Source: an uncultured Patescibacteria group bacterium (GTDB lineage Bacteria > Patescibacteriota > Microgenomatia > UBA10105 > UBA927). Taken from it: a DNA stretch of 43,049 nucleotides. The stretch's first letter is position 1. Every line of letters begins with the position of its first letter. Below are positions 17,061-25,347 of this stretch, one piece after another. Both the position numbers and the translations under genes were made by a program. The notes below the pieces were generated by a model that had not been told where the DNA came from, made no database searches, and saw nothing but the letters and a program-made list of their open reading frames with translations. Where the stretch lies: assembly GCA_937921305.1 (NCBI GenBank), contig CAKZSU010000003.1, positions 180,599 through 223,647 of the forward strand. Direction: 5' to 3'.

Positions 17061-20045
17061 TTATTCTTTAACCACTTGCTGCAGATTGTATGCCTGATCA
17101 AATTCAAACACAATTTTTGCAGAATCTTTTTTATGAGGATAGGCAAATGCTTCTTCAACAGAATTCACTTGAACAATATCAAATGGACTTTCTCGATACA
17201 TATGCCACAACGCATCGGCAAGACCAGTAGGAAAAATCCACGCGTTTCCGTATCGAATCGGTGTGTTGACATACACAAATGTTTTATGCTCTAAAAGAGG
17301 GAAATAATGTTGTCTCATCGTTTGAAGCGTTCTCTGCGTAACAGAAGCAGCAAATGTCCATTGCTCTTCCAAACGACGCAATTCACTATAATTCCAAAGA
17401 GACGACAAAAGAACTATAAAAACAGTCGCTCCTTTCAAAATGAAAGAAAAATTACTCCACACGCGATGAAGTAGCACTCCTCCTAAAAGAATAAATAGTC
17501 CAGACGCGTACAACGTATAACGATCAGTCGCTCCACCCAACCCAAGATACATACTTAATGTAAGAAGAAATGAACCAAGCAATACAAGCACCCATCGCTC
17601 TTTTAATATCACCGTTTTGTATTTCCATACGATGAAGCTCACAAAACTAATACTAATAAATCCTCCAAATGTGATAATCGACGCGTATGATCGCATCGCT
17701 CCGCGGATCGATGCAATTTCTTCTATAACCCTCGGTCCCAAAAGGATTCCGCCAATATATGCGATAAAATTCGCAATACTATTGGGAATAAATCGCGCAA
17801 GATTGTACCCGTAATCTCCAGATGGAGGAACTGCATTTGCGGAAGATCGAAGAAACAGATACAACGGAATCATGACAAGCAATGGCATCGACGACCTCCA
17901 CTTTCTATATCCAAATCCTCCAAAAAGCAAAACAATAACCGGAGCGACAACCATAATGTCATAAGAGAACATCGAAAGAAACAAAAGAGACACCCCGCTT
18001 ACATACCAAATCTTTCCTTTTTTTAATCCGCTCCAAAAAAAGAGAAAACAGAGCAACGATCCCAAAAGAAAAACATATCCCAGCAGATGACTATGATTCG
18101 AAATCCAGAACACAGATTCATGATGAACGGACATCACAATGTAAAATGCAATGAGAAAAATACGAAGCATCCGTTGAACGCCAAAAAACGAAAGCAATGA
18201 CGCCAAAAATAACGCGCTTAGACCAAATAATAGTATCGAAGCAATATGATATGGTTGAGGCAATAACCAAAACACAGAAAACAAAAGAAAATACCATATT
18301 TTTGGAATTGGACGATAGAAAAATCCGGAAGAATCAGTGAAAAAGGAAGGAATATCATCGAATTTTGCTTCGGCAGCCCATCGAAGCCATGTAAAATCGT
18401 CTCCGATAAAATACTGAGGAACTGATCGTTGATATACAAAAAATACAAATGCAAACAAATACACTGTGTACGCGAGAGGATTAAAGAAAAATCGTCGCAA
18501 TACCGAAACATACGATAGATCTAACTGATATCGAGAGAGTATCGCCATCGCGAACCCAAGCAATAGCCACAGCGTAAACGCGACTTTTGACGCCTGAAAC
18601 ACATCAATAAGCACCGCGTTCAAGAGTAATCCGGCAATTCCCGCGAATAACCCAACAAAAAAACCTAATTCCAATCCCTCAAGTTTATCTCTCAGCTTAA
18701 AAAAAGCGTAAAAACTATAAATAAGAATGCCGAGAAACGATATCGTTCCAAGCAGTCCTGTTTCGCCAAGAAGGCGATGATAATTTCCGTCAGCCGCAAG
18801 TGAGAGCGTGGAAAATCCGCTTCCAAGGAATACATTTCGAGAAAAAGCTTCTATTGCTCTTGGCCATTGACCCTGAAACCGTGTGGTAATGGAAATATCC
18901 AACACAAAGGCTTTCTGAATAAGGAAACTGCCTGAGACCGTCGCTATTTCTCCAGAACCAGTGGCAAGATTTTTCTTTTTTATGATCTCGACGCGTTGGA
19001 TAGACGATGACGATGTGCTTGTGATTGTTGATGTCAAAGTCACAGGAACAGAGATAAACCCGCTTCCTTTCGGAAGATTCTCTTCATCGGGAGCAGCGAT
19101 AGGTTCAAGGGTTACAGCATCTCCTTCTAATTTTGCGACCGATCCAATCGGCTTTCCTGTTGACAAGTCAACAATCACATCATCAAATCGCAATGTTTTC
19201 AGAAATCGTTCCGTCGCACCGGTCACAAAATTCACTGAAATAATGCTCGCGACTACAACAGGAATAATCAATATCTTCTTCTTTCTCCACCATAACATGA
19301 GAGAGATAGCAACAAGATAGACCCCAAAGGAAATTCTCGAAGCTGTAAATAGGAGAAGAATAAACGCACACACAGTCACAACAAACAAAAGCACTTGATA
19401 TGCCCTATGTTTCAGCGAGAAAATAATGCTTCCCAACAAAGGAATAACAAGAACAAGGTATGCAGCCAAGTCATAATGTCCAGCGAATGTTGACATAACC
19501 CGCGCCGTAGGAGGAAGTCGAAGAGGAATACCCTTTGCGAATTCTTCATTCATCGTGGAAAATGCTGGCCATCCATAGTATTTTTGCCCCACCCCATAGA
19601 CAAATACAGTAAACACTGTTAACGAAAGGATAATAACAATCCACTTCAATCGATGTTCAACACGCTTTATTGCCCAGAATCCAACAAAAAACAATCCCAT
19701 ATATTCAATCCCTCGAAGATAAAATAATGCCGCCACTTGAGGAAAAAACCCTGGGAGACGATGCCCAATAAACAACAGAGAATTTAGAAGGGAAAGTAAT
19801 CCTACAATCCAGTACACAATAATCGGAATGGTTAATGGTGTTTTGAAACGATCTTTTGTCTTAAGAAGGATAATCCCCAAGACGACATAGGAAAAAACTA
19901 CGACAAAATCTTCAAGACGAATATCGACCCACGTTCCCACGATATCAACCAACGGTCTCTTTGGAAGAAGAGGAATAAACGCAATCAAAAATATGCTGAT
20001 CAAAAATAACGCGTTATGATGAAAAAACCGCAAGAGCTTTCGCAT
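17061..20045 (-). CDS. Fused O-antigen ligase/polymerase-like + GT-C-like membrane protein
   Basis: 994 residues in one uninterrupted frame. Residues about 1-505 are a WaaL/Wzy-type membrane protein: AGHYDLAAYLVLVIPLLG (189-205), the FTASRISFG helix start (233-241), a long outer loop (about 275-400) and GSGFSTLSLAADGNYHRLLGETGLLG (408-433). Residues about 515-994 are a second multi-span unit with QYFIGDDFTWLRWA (D549, D550) and FYRPIPKIWYFLLF in its first outer loop, the layout of GT-C enzymes with an Asp-Asp site. The protein could polymerise or ligate glycan and transfer a sugar from a polyprenyl donor in one chain. Its 5' end overlaps a GT2 by 32 nt. Domain order is read from motifs only. 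Confidence 0.85.
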   Translation of the reverse strand: MRKLLRFFHHNALFLISIFLIAFIPLLPKRPLVDIVGTWVDIRLEDFVVVFSYVVLGIILLKTKDRFKTPLTIPIIVYWIVGLLSLLNSLLFIGHRLPGFFPQVAALFYLRGIEYMGLFFVGFWAIKRVEHRLKWIVIILSLTVFTVFVYGVGQKYYGWPAFSTMNEEFAKGIPLRLPPTARVMSTFAGHYDLAAYLVLVIPLLGSIIFSLKHRAYQVLLFVVTVCAFILLLFTASRISFGVYLVAISLMLWWRKKKILIIPVVVASIISVNFVTGATERFLKTLRFDDVIVDLSTGKPIGSVAKLEGDAVTLEPIAAPDEENLPKGSGFISVPVTLTSTITSTSSSSIQRVEIIKKKNLATGSGEIATVSGSFLIQKAFVLDISITTRFQGQWPRAIEAFSRNVFLGSGFSTLSLAADGNYHRLLGETGLLGTISFLGILIYSFYAFFKLRDKLEGLELGFFVGLFAGIAGLLLNAVLIDVFQASKVAFTLWLLLGFAMAILSRYQLDLSYVSVLRRFFFNPLAYTVYLFAFVFFVYQRSVPQYFIGDDFTWLRWAAEAKFDDIPSFFTDSSGFFYRPIPKIWYFLLFSVFWLLPQPYHIASILLFGLSALFLASLLSFFGVQRMLRIFLIAFYIVMSVHHESVFWISNHSHLLGYVFLLGSLLCFLFFWSGLKKGKIWYVSGVSLLFLSMFSYDIMVVAPVIVLLFGGFGYRKWRSSMPLLVMIPLYLFLRSSANAVPPSGDYGYNLARFIPNSIANFIAYIGGILLGPRVIEEIASIRGAMRSYASIITFGGFISISFVSFIVWKYKTVILKERWVLVLLGSFLLTLSMYLGLGGATDRYTLYASGLFILLGGVLLHRVWSNFSFILKGATVFIVLLSSLWNYSELRRLEEQWTFAASVTQRTLQTMRQHYFPLLEHKTFVYVNTPIRYGNAWIFPTGLADALWHMYRESPFDIVQVNSVEEAFAYPHKKDSAKIVFEFDQAYNLQQVVKE

Positions 20046-20880
20046 ACAGATTGAACATATCAGATTTTCGTATTATCCCACAGATGATCATAACAGACAA
20101 AGCTTTCAGCCTCAAAAGAATGCGAAGGATCGTTCTCTGATACGATGGAAGGTGTTTCGCATAGAAATAATCTAATCCTCGATAAATTTGAACCACCGGC
20201 TCTTTTTTGCCTCCTGAACTTGCTGCGCCAAGATGAATCACATGGGCATCTGGACAAAACCACACCTTATACCCTTTCTTTTTTGCTCGATAAAGAAACT
20301 CTATTTCCTCCATGTACATAAAAATCGACTCGTCAAATAATCCTACATCAAGAAATGATGCTTTCTGCCCTAAAAGACACGCGCCAGACACCCAATCAAC
20401 CCGTCTTGCGCGATTTGGAGAATATCTTGTGATATGAAGCTGATCTCCTTTACAAAATAGCATACAGAAAACGACAGGAAGCGTATAAAACGGACCTGCG
20501 GACGGTTGCGGCGTTCCATCCTCGTTATACAATTTTGCGCCGACAAACGCCTGTTTTTTTTCTTTTGCAAACAACAGCAATCTATCAATCGACCCCTCTT
20601 TCGCTCGACAATCAGAATTTAATAACAATATATATGATCCTTTTGCTCTCTTGATTGCCTGATTGTTTGCTTTTCCATATCCAACATTCTCATTATTTTG
20701 AATGAGTGCTACATACGGATATTTCGTTCTGACCATATCAGGAGAACCATCGATAGAATGATTATCAACAACAATCACTTCATGAGATGTTTTTCCTAGC
20801 GACGCAAGACATGCGTCGAGGAGGTGAATCGTATTGTAGCTGGGAATAATAATCGTAAGTTCCGGCGTTTTTTCCTTCAT
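20014..20880 (-). CDS. Glycosyltransferase family 2, rhamnosyltransferase-like
   Basis: 288 residues. LTIIIPSYNTIHLLDACL, VIVVDNHSIDGS, YGKANNQAIKRAKGSYILLLNSD, DWVSGACLLG and FDESIFMYMEEIEFLYRAKKKGYKV mark a WbbL-like GT2. In the acidic motif the second position is Glu-Glu rather than Glu-Asp (MEEIEF vs GEDIDW in the GT2 at 13582), a mild variation. Start taken at ATG 20880; the frame is open to a TTG at 20892, which is weaker. A 12-nt gap separates it from the acetyltransferase upstream. Confidence 0.9.
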   Translation of the reverse strand: MKEKTPELTIIIPSYNTIHLLDACLASLGKTSHEVIVVDNHSIDGSPDMVRTKYPYVALIQNNENVGYGKANNQAIKRAKGSYILLLNSDCRAKEGSIDRLLLFAKEKKQAFVGAKLYNEDGTPQPSAGPFYTLPVVFCMLFCKGDQLHITRYSPNRARRVDWVSGACLLGQKASFLDVGLFDESIFMYMEEIEFLYRAKKKGYKVWFCPDAHVIHLGAASSGGKKEPVVQIYRGLDYFYAKHLPSYQRTILRILLRLKALSVMIICGIIRKSDMFNLYAKALAVFSS

Positions 20881-20892
20881 GAATATGCACAA

Positions 20893-21486
20893 TCATTGAA
20901 ATAACTTCGCAAATTTCAGTGTATACCGAAGATCTCGAGAACGTTTTCGCATCTCCTTTGCGGGAATGCCGGCGACAACTGAATATTCTTCGACATCTTT
21001 TGTCACCACCGCTCCAGACGCGACCACCGCTCCTCGCTTTACATGAACTCCGGGTAAAATTGTTACCCGGGTCCCAATCACCACATAATCATCAATCGTC
21101 ACAGGTTCAGATCGCTCCGAAAAGTCAGGACTATCAATATCATGTTCCATTGTATAAATTCTTACTTCACCAGCTATGGAAACATTATTGCCAATTTTTA
21201 ACGGACGATAGGAGGGATTCAAAAAGTCTCGCATATATCGAATAAATCCTTTTGATGTCTTTTCTCGTTTATATCGACCATCGAGAAATGCGTCATTCCC
21301 AATAATTGTGTTATGACCAATTTCAATCCCGGCGGGATTATTAAATTCAGCTCGCCAATGGATTGATGAATCGTTGCCAATCTTCATTCGAAACACATGT
21401 CGATATAACCATAATCGGATAGTATGACTCGGAATATAGCCCACCAAAATAGAACAATACACCCAAAAATCAATAATCCCTCTCAT
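20893..21486 (-). CDS. Left-handed beta-helix acyl/acetyltransferase
   Basis: 197 residues. Hydrophobic N-terminus (about 8-28), then hexapeptide repeats: IHWRAEF, GIEIGHNTIIGNDAFLD, LKIGNNVSIAGEVRIYT, VTIDDYVVIGTRVTILPGVHVKRGAVVASGAVV and SVVAGIPAKEMRKR. MEHDIDSPDF holds the likely catalytic His. Best match is the maltose/colanic-acid O-acetyltransferase (WcaF/WbbJ-like) group, acting as a trimer with acetyl-CoA on a sugar. It overlaps the GT4 upstream by ATGA, so it probably O-acetylates the glycan made by this operon. Confidence 0.92.
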   Translation of the reverse strand: MRGIIDFWVYCSILVGYIPSHTIRLWLYRHVFRMKIGNDSSIHWRAEFNNPAGIEIGHNTIIGNDAFLDGRYKREKTSKGFIRYMRDFLNPSYRPLKIGNNVSIAGEVRIYTMEHDIDSPDFSERSEPVTIDDYVVIGTRVTILPGVHVKRGAVVASGAVVTKDVEEYSVVAGIPAKEMRKRSRDLRYTLKFAKLFQ

Positions 21487-22580
21487 AGCTCTCCCTTTCC
21501 CACACGTTCAAGGATGTCCAACGTTTGCTTCGCCGCCGTTTCCCAGGAAAATAATTGAACTCTCTTCGCTCCTTGTTGGATTCGTTTTGTATTGTCTTGC
21601 GTTATGGCTTTTCGTAATCCATCAGCAATACTCTCAACATCATTGGGATCTACATATATTCCCGCTTCTCTAGCAATTTCAGGAAGACTTGACACATTAC
21701 TTATCACTACAGGACACTCATGCGCCATCGCTTCAAGAACAGGCAACCCAAACCCCTCATACAAACTTGGCAATGCAAAACACACCGCATTCTTGTATAA
21801 CGATGGCAATTCCTCGTCAGGAACAAAATCTAAAAATACAACGCGATCTTGTACGCCAAACCGCTCTGGCGCAGAAATAATCGATTCATATAACCATCCC
21901 TTTTTCCCAACAATAACAAGCTCTCCCTCAAATTCGTTTAAAAGAGAAAACGCCTCGATTAATCGTTCATAATTTTTTCGAGGTTGGAGTGTGCCAACAG
22001 AAAGAATATATGGTCTTTTTCTTTTATTTTTTTGAATATTTTTTTTATTCATTGAAAAACCAGGGTATGTCACAAAAATACGCTCTTTCGGATATTTATA
22101 CGCTTGTATTATAGCATCACGCGTAAATTCGCTTATCGTACATATTGCTCTTGCATGACTCACCGAATACTTTGTCCCATGAAGCAATTGATAATAATCC
22201 TTTGGTCGAAACAATCTTGGAAAGTATAAAAAGGAAAGATCCATAATCGCAACAACCCGCGGATAAGGAATATATCGAGGCATGTAATGCGTTGGAGAAA
22301 ATACAACGTCAACTGACGGTCTATCAATGAGTAAATGCATAGGAAGTGAAAGAAAGGTCCAAAACCGCTTTGGAGAACAAACCTTATACTCCCATCGATC
22401 TGAACATTCAGGAAAATCAGCAAAGGGATTTTCAGGAAGATACACGCGAACACTCGTTTTTGAATGATCTCTTTCTTTATGAAGGATCGCATGGATATGA
22501 CGCATGATCTGGTAGGCATATTGACCTATGCCAACGCGCCGGTGTGTATTCGCCTCATACCCATCAATTGCGATGATCAT
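21483..22580 (-). CDS. Glycosyltransferase family 4 (mannosyltransferase-like)
   Basis: 365 residues, complete GT-B enzyme. N-terminal MIIAIDGYEANTHRRVGIGQYAYQI, DVVFSPTHYMPRY, VAIMDLSFLYFP, TISEFTRDAI and FVTYPGF; donor domain with ILSVGTLQPRKNYERLI, VGKKGW, FALPSLYEGFGLPVLEAM (E-x7-E) and ISNVSSLPEIA. This is the layout of many alpha-mannosyltransferases. It is coupled by ATGA overlaps to both neighbours and directly follows the half-length GT at 22577, whose start is nearly identical. Confidence 0.92.
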   Translation of the reverse strand: MIIAIDGYEANTHRRVGIGQYAYQIMRHIHAILHKERDHSKTSVRVYLPENPFADFPECSDRWEYKVCSPKRFWTFLSLPMHLLIDRPSVDVVFSPTHYMPRYIPYPRVVAIMDLSFLYFPRLFRPKDYYQLLHGTKYSVSHARAICTISEFTRDAIIQAYKYPKERIFVTYPGFSMNKKNIQKNKRKRPYILSVGTLQPRKNYERLIEAFSLLNEFEGELVIVGKKGWLYESIISAPERFGVQDRVVFLDFVPDEELPSLYKNAVCFALPSLYEGFGLPVLEAMAHECPVVISNVSSLPEIAREAGIYVDPNDVESIADGLRKAITQDNTKRIQQGAKRVQLFSWETAAKQTLDILERVGKGEL

Positions 22581-23131
22581 AATCTATCAAATCCCGGATA
22601 CACCACAGTCATGCTCTTTAGTGGAATGCCAAGGAATTTATGAGCATCCTGTCGCGTCGATTCTGAATCACAAAAAAAATAAGCGCAGACAGTTCTTGAT
22701 CGCTGCATTTTCTCTCTATGTGTTGTCACGATATTCAATGAAAAACTTTCAGGAAAACGATATACCGTCAGATCATGAATTGTTGTCACGCCTTTTGCTT
22801 TCGAGAGAGGAGGTTGCGTCCAATCGCTGCTCCAAAATACATCAACATCGCCAATGAACCATTCAACCGGAACAACATGAAGTCTATTCCAAATAAACAC
22901 AAGGAGTGTTGGCGGTAAGGGAAAAACCTTTAATATAACTCTCCGCTTTGCTTCGTCTGGAAGCGAAGAAAAGAACTCATAAAACATGCGTCGTTGACGA
23001 AGGGACGAACCAAACAAAATATATCGATGGCGCGAACCTTGAATAATCACCTCTCTAACCATTCGTTCAACATACCGCCCAACTCCCGTCCCTTTATAGA
23101 CAATTTGACTAATATCAATACCAATGATCAT
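22577..23131 (-). CDS. Half-length GT4: N-terminal domain only
   Basis: 184 residues matching only the N-terminal Rossmann half of a GT4: MIIGIDISQIVYKGTGVGRYVERMV, DVFWSSDWTQPP, VTTIHDLTVYRFPESF, CDSESTRQDA and TVVYPGF. The frame stops three codons after YPGF, the point where the complete neighbour (21483) enters its donor-binding domain. The whole nucleotide-sugar-binding half, including the E-x7-E motif, is absent. Nonetheless it is framed by ATGA overlaps on both sides, so translation coupling is intact. It may be a remnant after deletion, or an accessory half-enzyme in the manner of Alg13/Alg14. Activity alone is unlikely. Confidence 0.8.
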   Translation of the reverse strand: MIIGIDISQIVYKGTGVGRYVERMVREVIIQGSRHRYILFGSSLRQRRMFYEFFSSLPDEAKRRVILKVFPLPPTLLVFIWNRLHVVPVEWFIGDVDVFWSSDWTQPPLSKAKGVTTIHDLTVYRFPESFSLNIVTTHREKMQRSRTVCAYFFCDSESTRQDAHKFLGIPLKSMTVVYPGFDRL

Positions 23132-24120
23132 ACATGCTCATACCCATGTGGATGCGTGGTGTGCCACTTCCACGCGGAAGAGACAATCGTTTGAATATCA
23201 GAGTATTGGGGTTTCCATCCAAACGTAGTCATAATTTTTTGAGGATTCGCCACAAGAATATTTGGATCTCCCGGTCTTCTTGGTTTTTCAATGACAGGAA
23301 AATCCCGTTGCGTTATATTTTTTATCGCTTCAACGACTTCTTTGTTAGTAATCCCTCTTCCAGTGGCCACATTAAAGACATCTGTTTGATGTCCATTTGC
23401 TAACGCGTCAAGAGCAACCAAATGCGCTGAACAAAGATCTTCAATGTGAATATAATCTCGTTCGCATGTTCCGTCTCTTGTTTCGTAATCAGTCCCATAC
23501 AAAAAGAATTCTTTTCGGTGCCCCATCGCTGTTTTTATAGCAAGAGGAATAATATGCGTTTCTGGATCATGCGCTTCTCCATATTCTCCGTCCAATGACG
23601 CCCCACAGGCGTTAAAGTATCGAAGACTTATCGACTGGATCGTCTTTTTCCTGCTATATACGGACAACAGATGCTCAAAAGAAAGTTTCGAAACGCCATA
23701 CGGACTCACGGGATTCTTTGGATGATCTTCGGGAATCGGAACAACCTCCGGAAATCCATATACCGCCGCGGTAGAAGAAAAAATAAGATACCTTACTCCC
23801 GCTTCCTCCATCGCCTCAAGCAATGAAACCGGACGAATGATATTATTCACCATGTATTTAATCGGGTCCCGAACAGATTCCTCCACCAACAAATAGCCAG
23901 CAAAATGAATAACCGCGTCAATGGTATACTCCTGCAAAATGCGAAGAACCGTTTCTTTATCGCCAACATTGCCAACCACTAACGGAATTTGATCCGGTAT
24001 TGACGCTTTGTGACCGTGCTCTAATGAATCAAGAACAACAGGGCGAATCCCTTTTCTTGCCAACACTCTCACCATATGGCTTCCAATATATCCAGTGCCG
24101 CCAGTCACAAGAATATTCAT
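23128..24120 (-). CDS. galE: UDP-glucose 4-epimerase (GalE-like)
   Basis: 330 residues, extended short-chain dehydrogenase. NAD site ILVTGGTGYIGSH; catalytic Ser in SSTAAVYG and YGVSK with Tyr/Lys; GalE-type FNACGA, HIIPLAI, YGTDYETRDGTCERDYIHIEDLCSAH and the C-terminal FGWKPQYSDI. Interconverts UDP-glucose and UDP-galactose (possibly N-acetyl forms). Start: ATG 24120 gives the canonical N-terminus and lies 12 nt after an AAAAGGAG Shine-Dalgarno, one of the few good ones here; an in-frame ATG at 24132 would overlap the small gene upstream by ATGA but abuts the SD. It overlaps the half GT by ATGA. Confidence 0.93.
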   Translation of the reverse strand: MNILVTGGTGYIGSHMVRVLARKGIRPVVLDSLEHGHKASIPDQIPLVVGNVGDKETVLRILQEYTIDAVIHFAGYLLVEESVRDPIKYMVNNIIRPVSLLEAMEEAGVRYLIFSSTAAVYGFPEVVPIPEDHPKNPVSPYGVSKLSFEHLLSVYSRKKTIQSISLRYFNACGASLDGEYGEAHDPETHIIPLAIKTAMGHRKEFFLYGTDYETRDGTCERDYIHIEDLCSAHLVALDALANGHQTDVFNVATGRGITNKEVVEAIKNITQRDFPVIEKPRRPGDPNILVANPQKIMTTFGWKPQYSDIQTIVSSAWKWHTTHPHGYEHV

Positions 24121-24128
24121 AAGGTCAT

Positions 24129-24368
24129 TCATCTCCTTTTACTTTTATATTTTACTGCACATTGTCTCTTCTCAGGAATAATCAAACTCGCCAGAATGAA
24201 CACGCTTCCATACCATATCAACCGTTCCGCGGTAAAAAATATCCATGCTGAAAATAACGGAATGGCAAGGATATAGCAAAGAATACCAGCAACAAGAAAT
24301 AACTTCGGAATTCGTATAGAAAAAAGAACACTAAACATCGCTAGAAACACAATATCTTGCAGCTTCAT
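24129..24368 (-). CDS. Small two-helix membrane protein
   Basis: 79 residues, no recognised domain. Hydrophobic segments at about res. 5-40 (likely two short helices) and 45-63, with a basic tail (KRQCAVKYKSKRR) facing the cytoplasm by the positive-inside rule. It overlaps the UDP-glucuronate decarboxylase by ATGA, and the downstream galE Shine-Dalgarno lies inside its 3' end, so it is a genuine operon member. I believe similar small proteins recur in CPR glycan clusters, but no function is known. Confidence 0.75.
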   Translation of the reverse strand: MKLQDIVFLAMFSVLFSIRIPKLFLVAGILCYILAIPLFSAWIFFTAERLIWYGSVFILASLIIPEKRQCAVKYKSKRR

Positions 24369-25309
24369 ACAGTCTCCCTATAATATTCAATCGTTTTTCT
24401 CAACCCTTCGTCTAACGATATTTTCGGTCGCCATCCAGTCGCATTCAGAACTTTGGTAATATCTGGTCGTCGTATCGTTGGATCGTCTTGCGGAAGCTCT
24501 TTGTACACAATATCCGAAGAGGACTGCATCATCTCTTTCACTTTTCTTGCAACATCAATCACCGCGTATTCCTCGGGATTTCCCAAATTAACAACTTCTC
24601 CAGAAAGTGCTTCGCAATTCATCACATCCCATATTCCCTGAACCAAATCATCCACATAACAAAACGATCGCGTCTGCGCCCCCTTTCCATAAACAGTTAT
24701 TGGATAATTGTAAAGAGCTTGATTGATAAAGTTTGAAATAACTCTCCCATCTGTTTTTCTCATTCTCGGACCATACGTGTTAAAAATTCGGATAATCCGC
24801 GTATCAACACTATGGATTCGATGATAAAGTTGCGTCATCATTTCTCCATATCGTTTCGATTCATCGTAGCACGCTCGAATACCGATAGGATTAACGTTGC
24901 CCCAGTACGTTTCTTTTTGCGGATGTTCTTTTGGGTCGCCATACACTTCCGATGTGGAAGCAAAAAGAAATCGCGCGTTTTTTTCTTTTGCAAGCATCAA
25001 CATATTTCTTGTTCCCACAGCATTCGCCAATGCAGTTTCTTCTGGGTATTGCTGATAATCAATAACTGACGCTGGCGAGGCTAAATGAAAAATCCAATCA
25101 ATCGATCGCTCTATATCCAAAGGGTCCGAAACATCGTGAAGAAGAAAAGAGCATTGCTCGTAATCCTTCAGATGCGCAATATTCGACTCGCTCCCTGTGA
25201 TAAGATTATCTATCACAATAACTTCACACCCTTTTTGTATAAGAAAGTCAACCAAATGAGATCCAATAAATCCTGCTCCTCCAGTTACAAGACATGCTTG
25301 TTGTTCCAT
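24365..25309 (-). CDS. UDP-glucuronate decarboxylase-like SDR epimerase/dehydratase (UXS type)
   Basis: 314 residues. N-terminal CLVTGGAGFIGSHLVDFL; ASTSEVYG; the UXS signature YWGNVNPIGIRACYDESKR (catalytic Tyr/Lys); FNTYGPRMRKTDGRVISNF; ITVYGKGAQTRSFCYVDDLVQG; NLGNPEEYAV; and DITKVLNATGWRPKISLDEGL. These match UDP-xylose synthase, which oxidises and decarboxylates UDP-glucuronate to UDP-xylose, rather than dTDP-glucose dehydratase. Start ATG 25309; the frame runs 23 codons further across the divergent promoter region, which is rejected. First gene of the region 3 operon, implying a pentose in the glycan (inference). Confidence 0.88.
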   Translation of the reverse strand: MEQQACLVTGGAGFIGSHLVDFLIQKGCEVIVIDNLITGSESNIAHLKDYEQCSFLLHDVSDPLDIERSIDWIFHLASPASVIDYQQYPEETALANAVGTRNMLMLAKEKNARFLFASTSEVYGDPKEHPQKETYWGNVNPIGIRACYDESKRYGEMMTQLYHRIHSVDTRIIRIFNTYGPRMRKTDGRVISNFINQALYNYPITVYGKGAQTRSFCYVDDLVQGIWDVMNCEALSGEVVNLGNPEEYAVIDVARKVKEMMQSSSDIVYKELPQDDPTIRRPDITKVLNATGWRPKISLDEGLRKTIEYYRETV

Positions 25310-25329
25310 AGATTCTTTGATTGTATCAT
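25301..25329. promoter_or_regulatory. Overlapping divergent promoters between the UXS and Gfo/Idh genes
   Basis: Only 38 nt separate the two divergent ATGs. Minus strand: extended -10 TGA-TACAAT (hexamer 25325-25320), 10 nt before the UXS ATG. Plus strand: -35-like TTGTTC (25301-25306), 17-nt spacer, -10 TATCAT (25324-25329). The two -10 hexamers share two bases, so polymerase binding would be mutually exclusive. Motif-based prediction; the -35 boxes are weak. Confidence 0.45.
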
Positions 25330-25347
25330 AGTCGTGAACTTGAGAAT

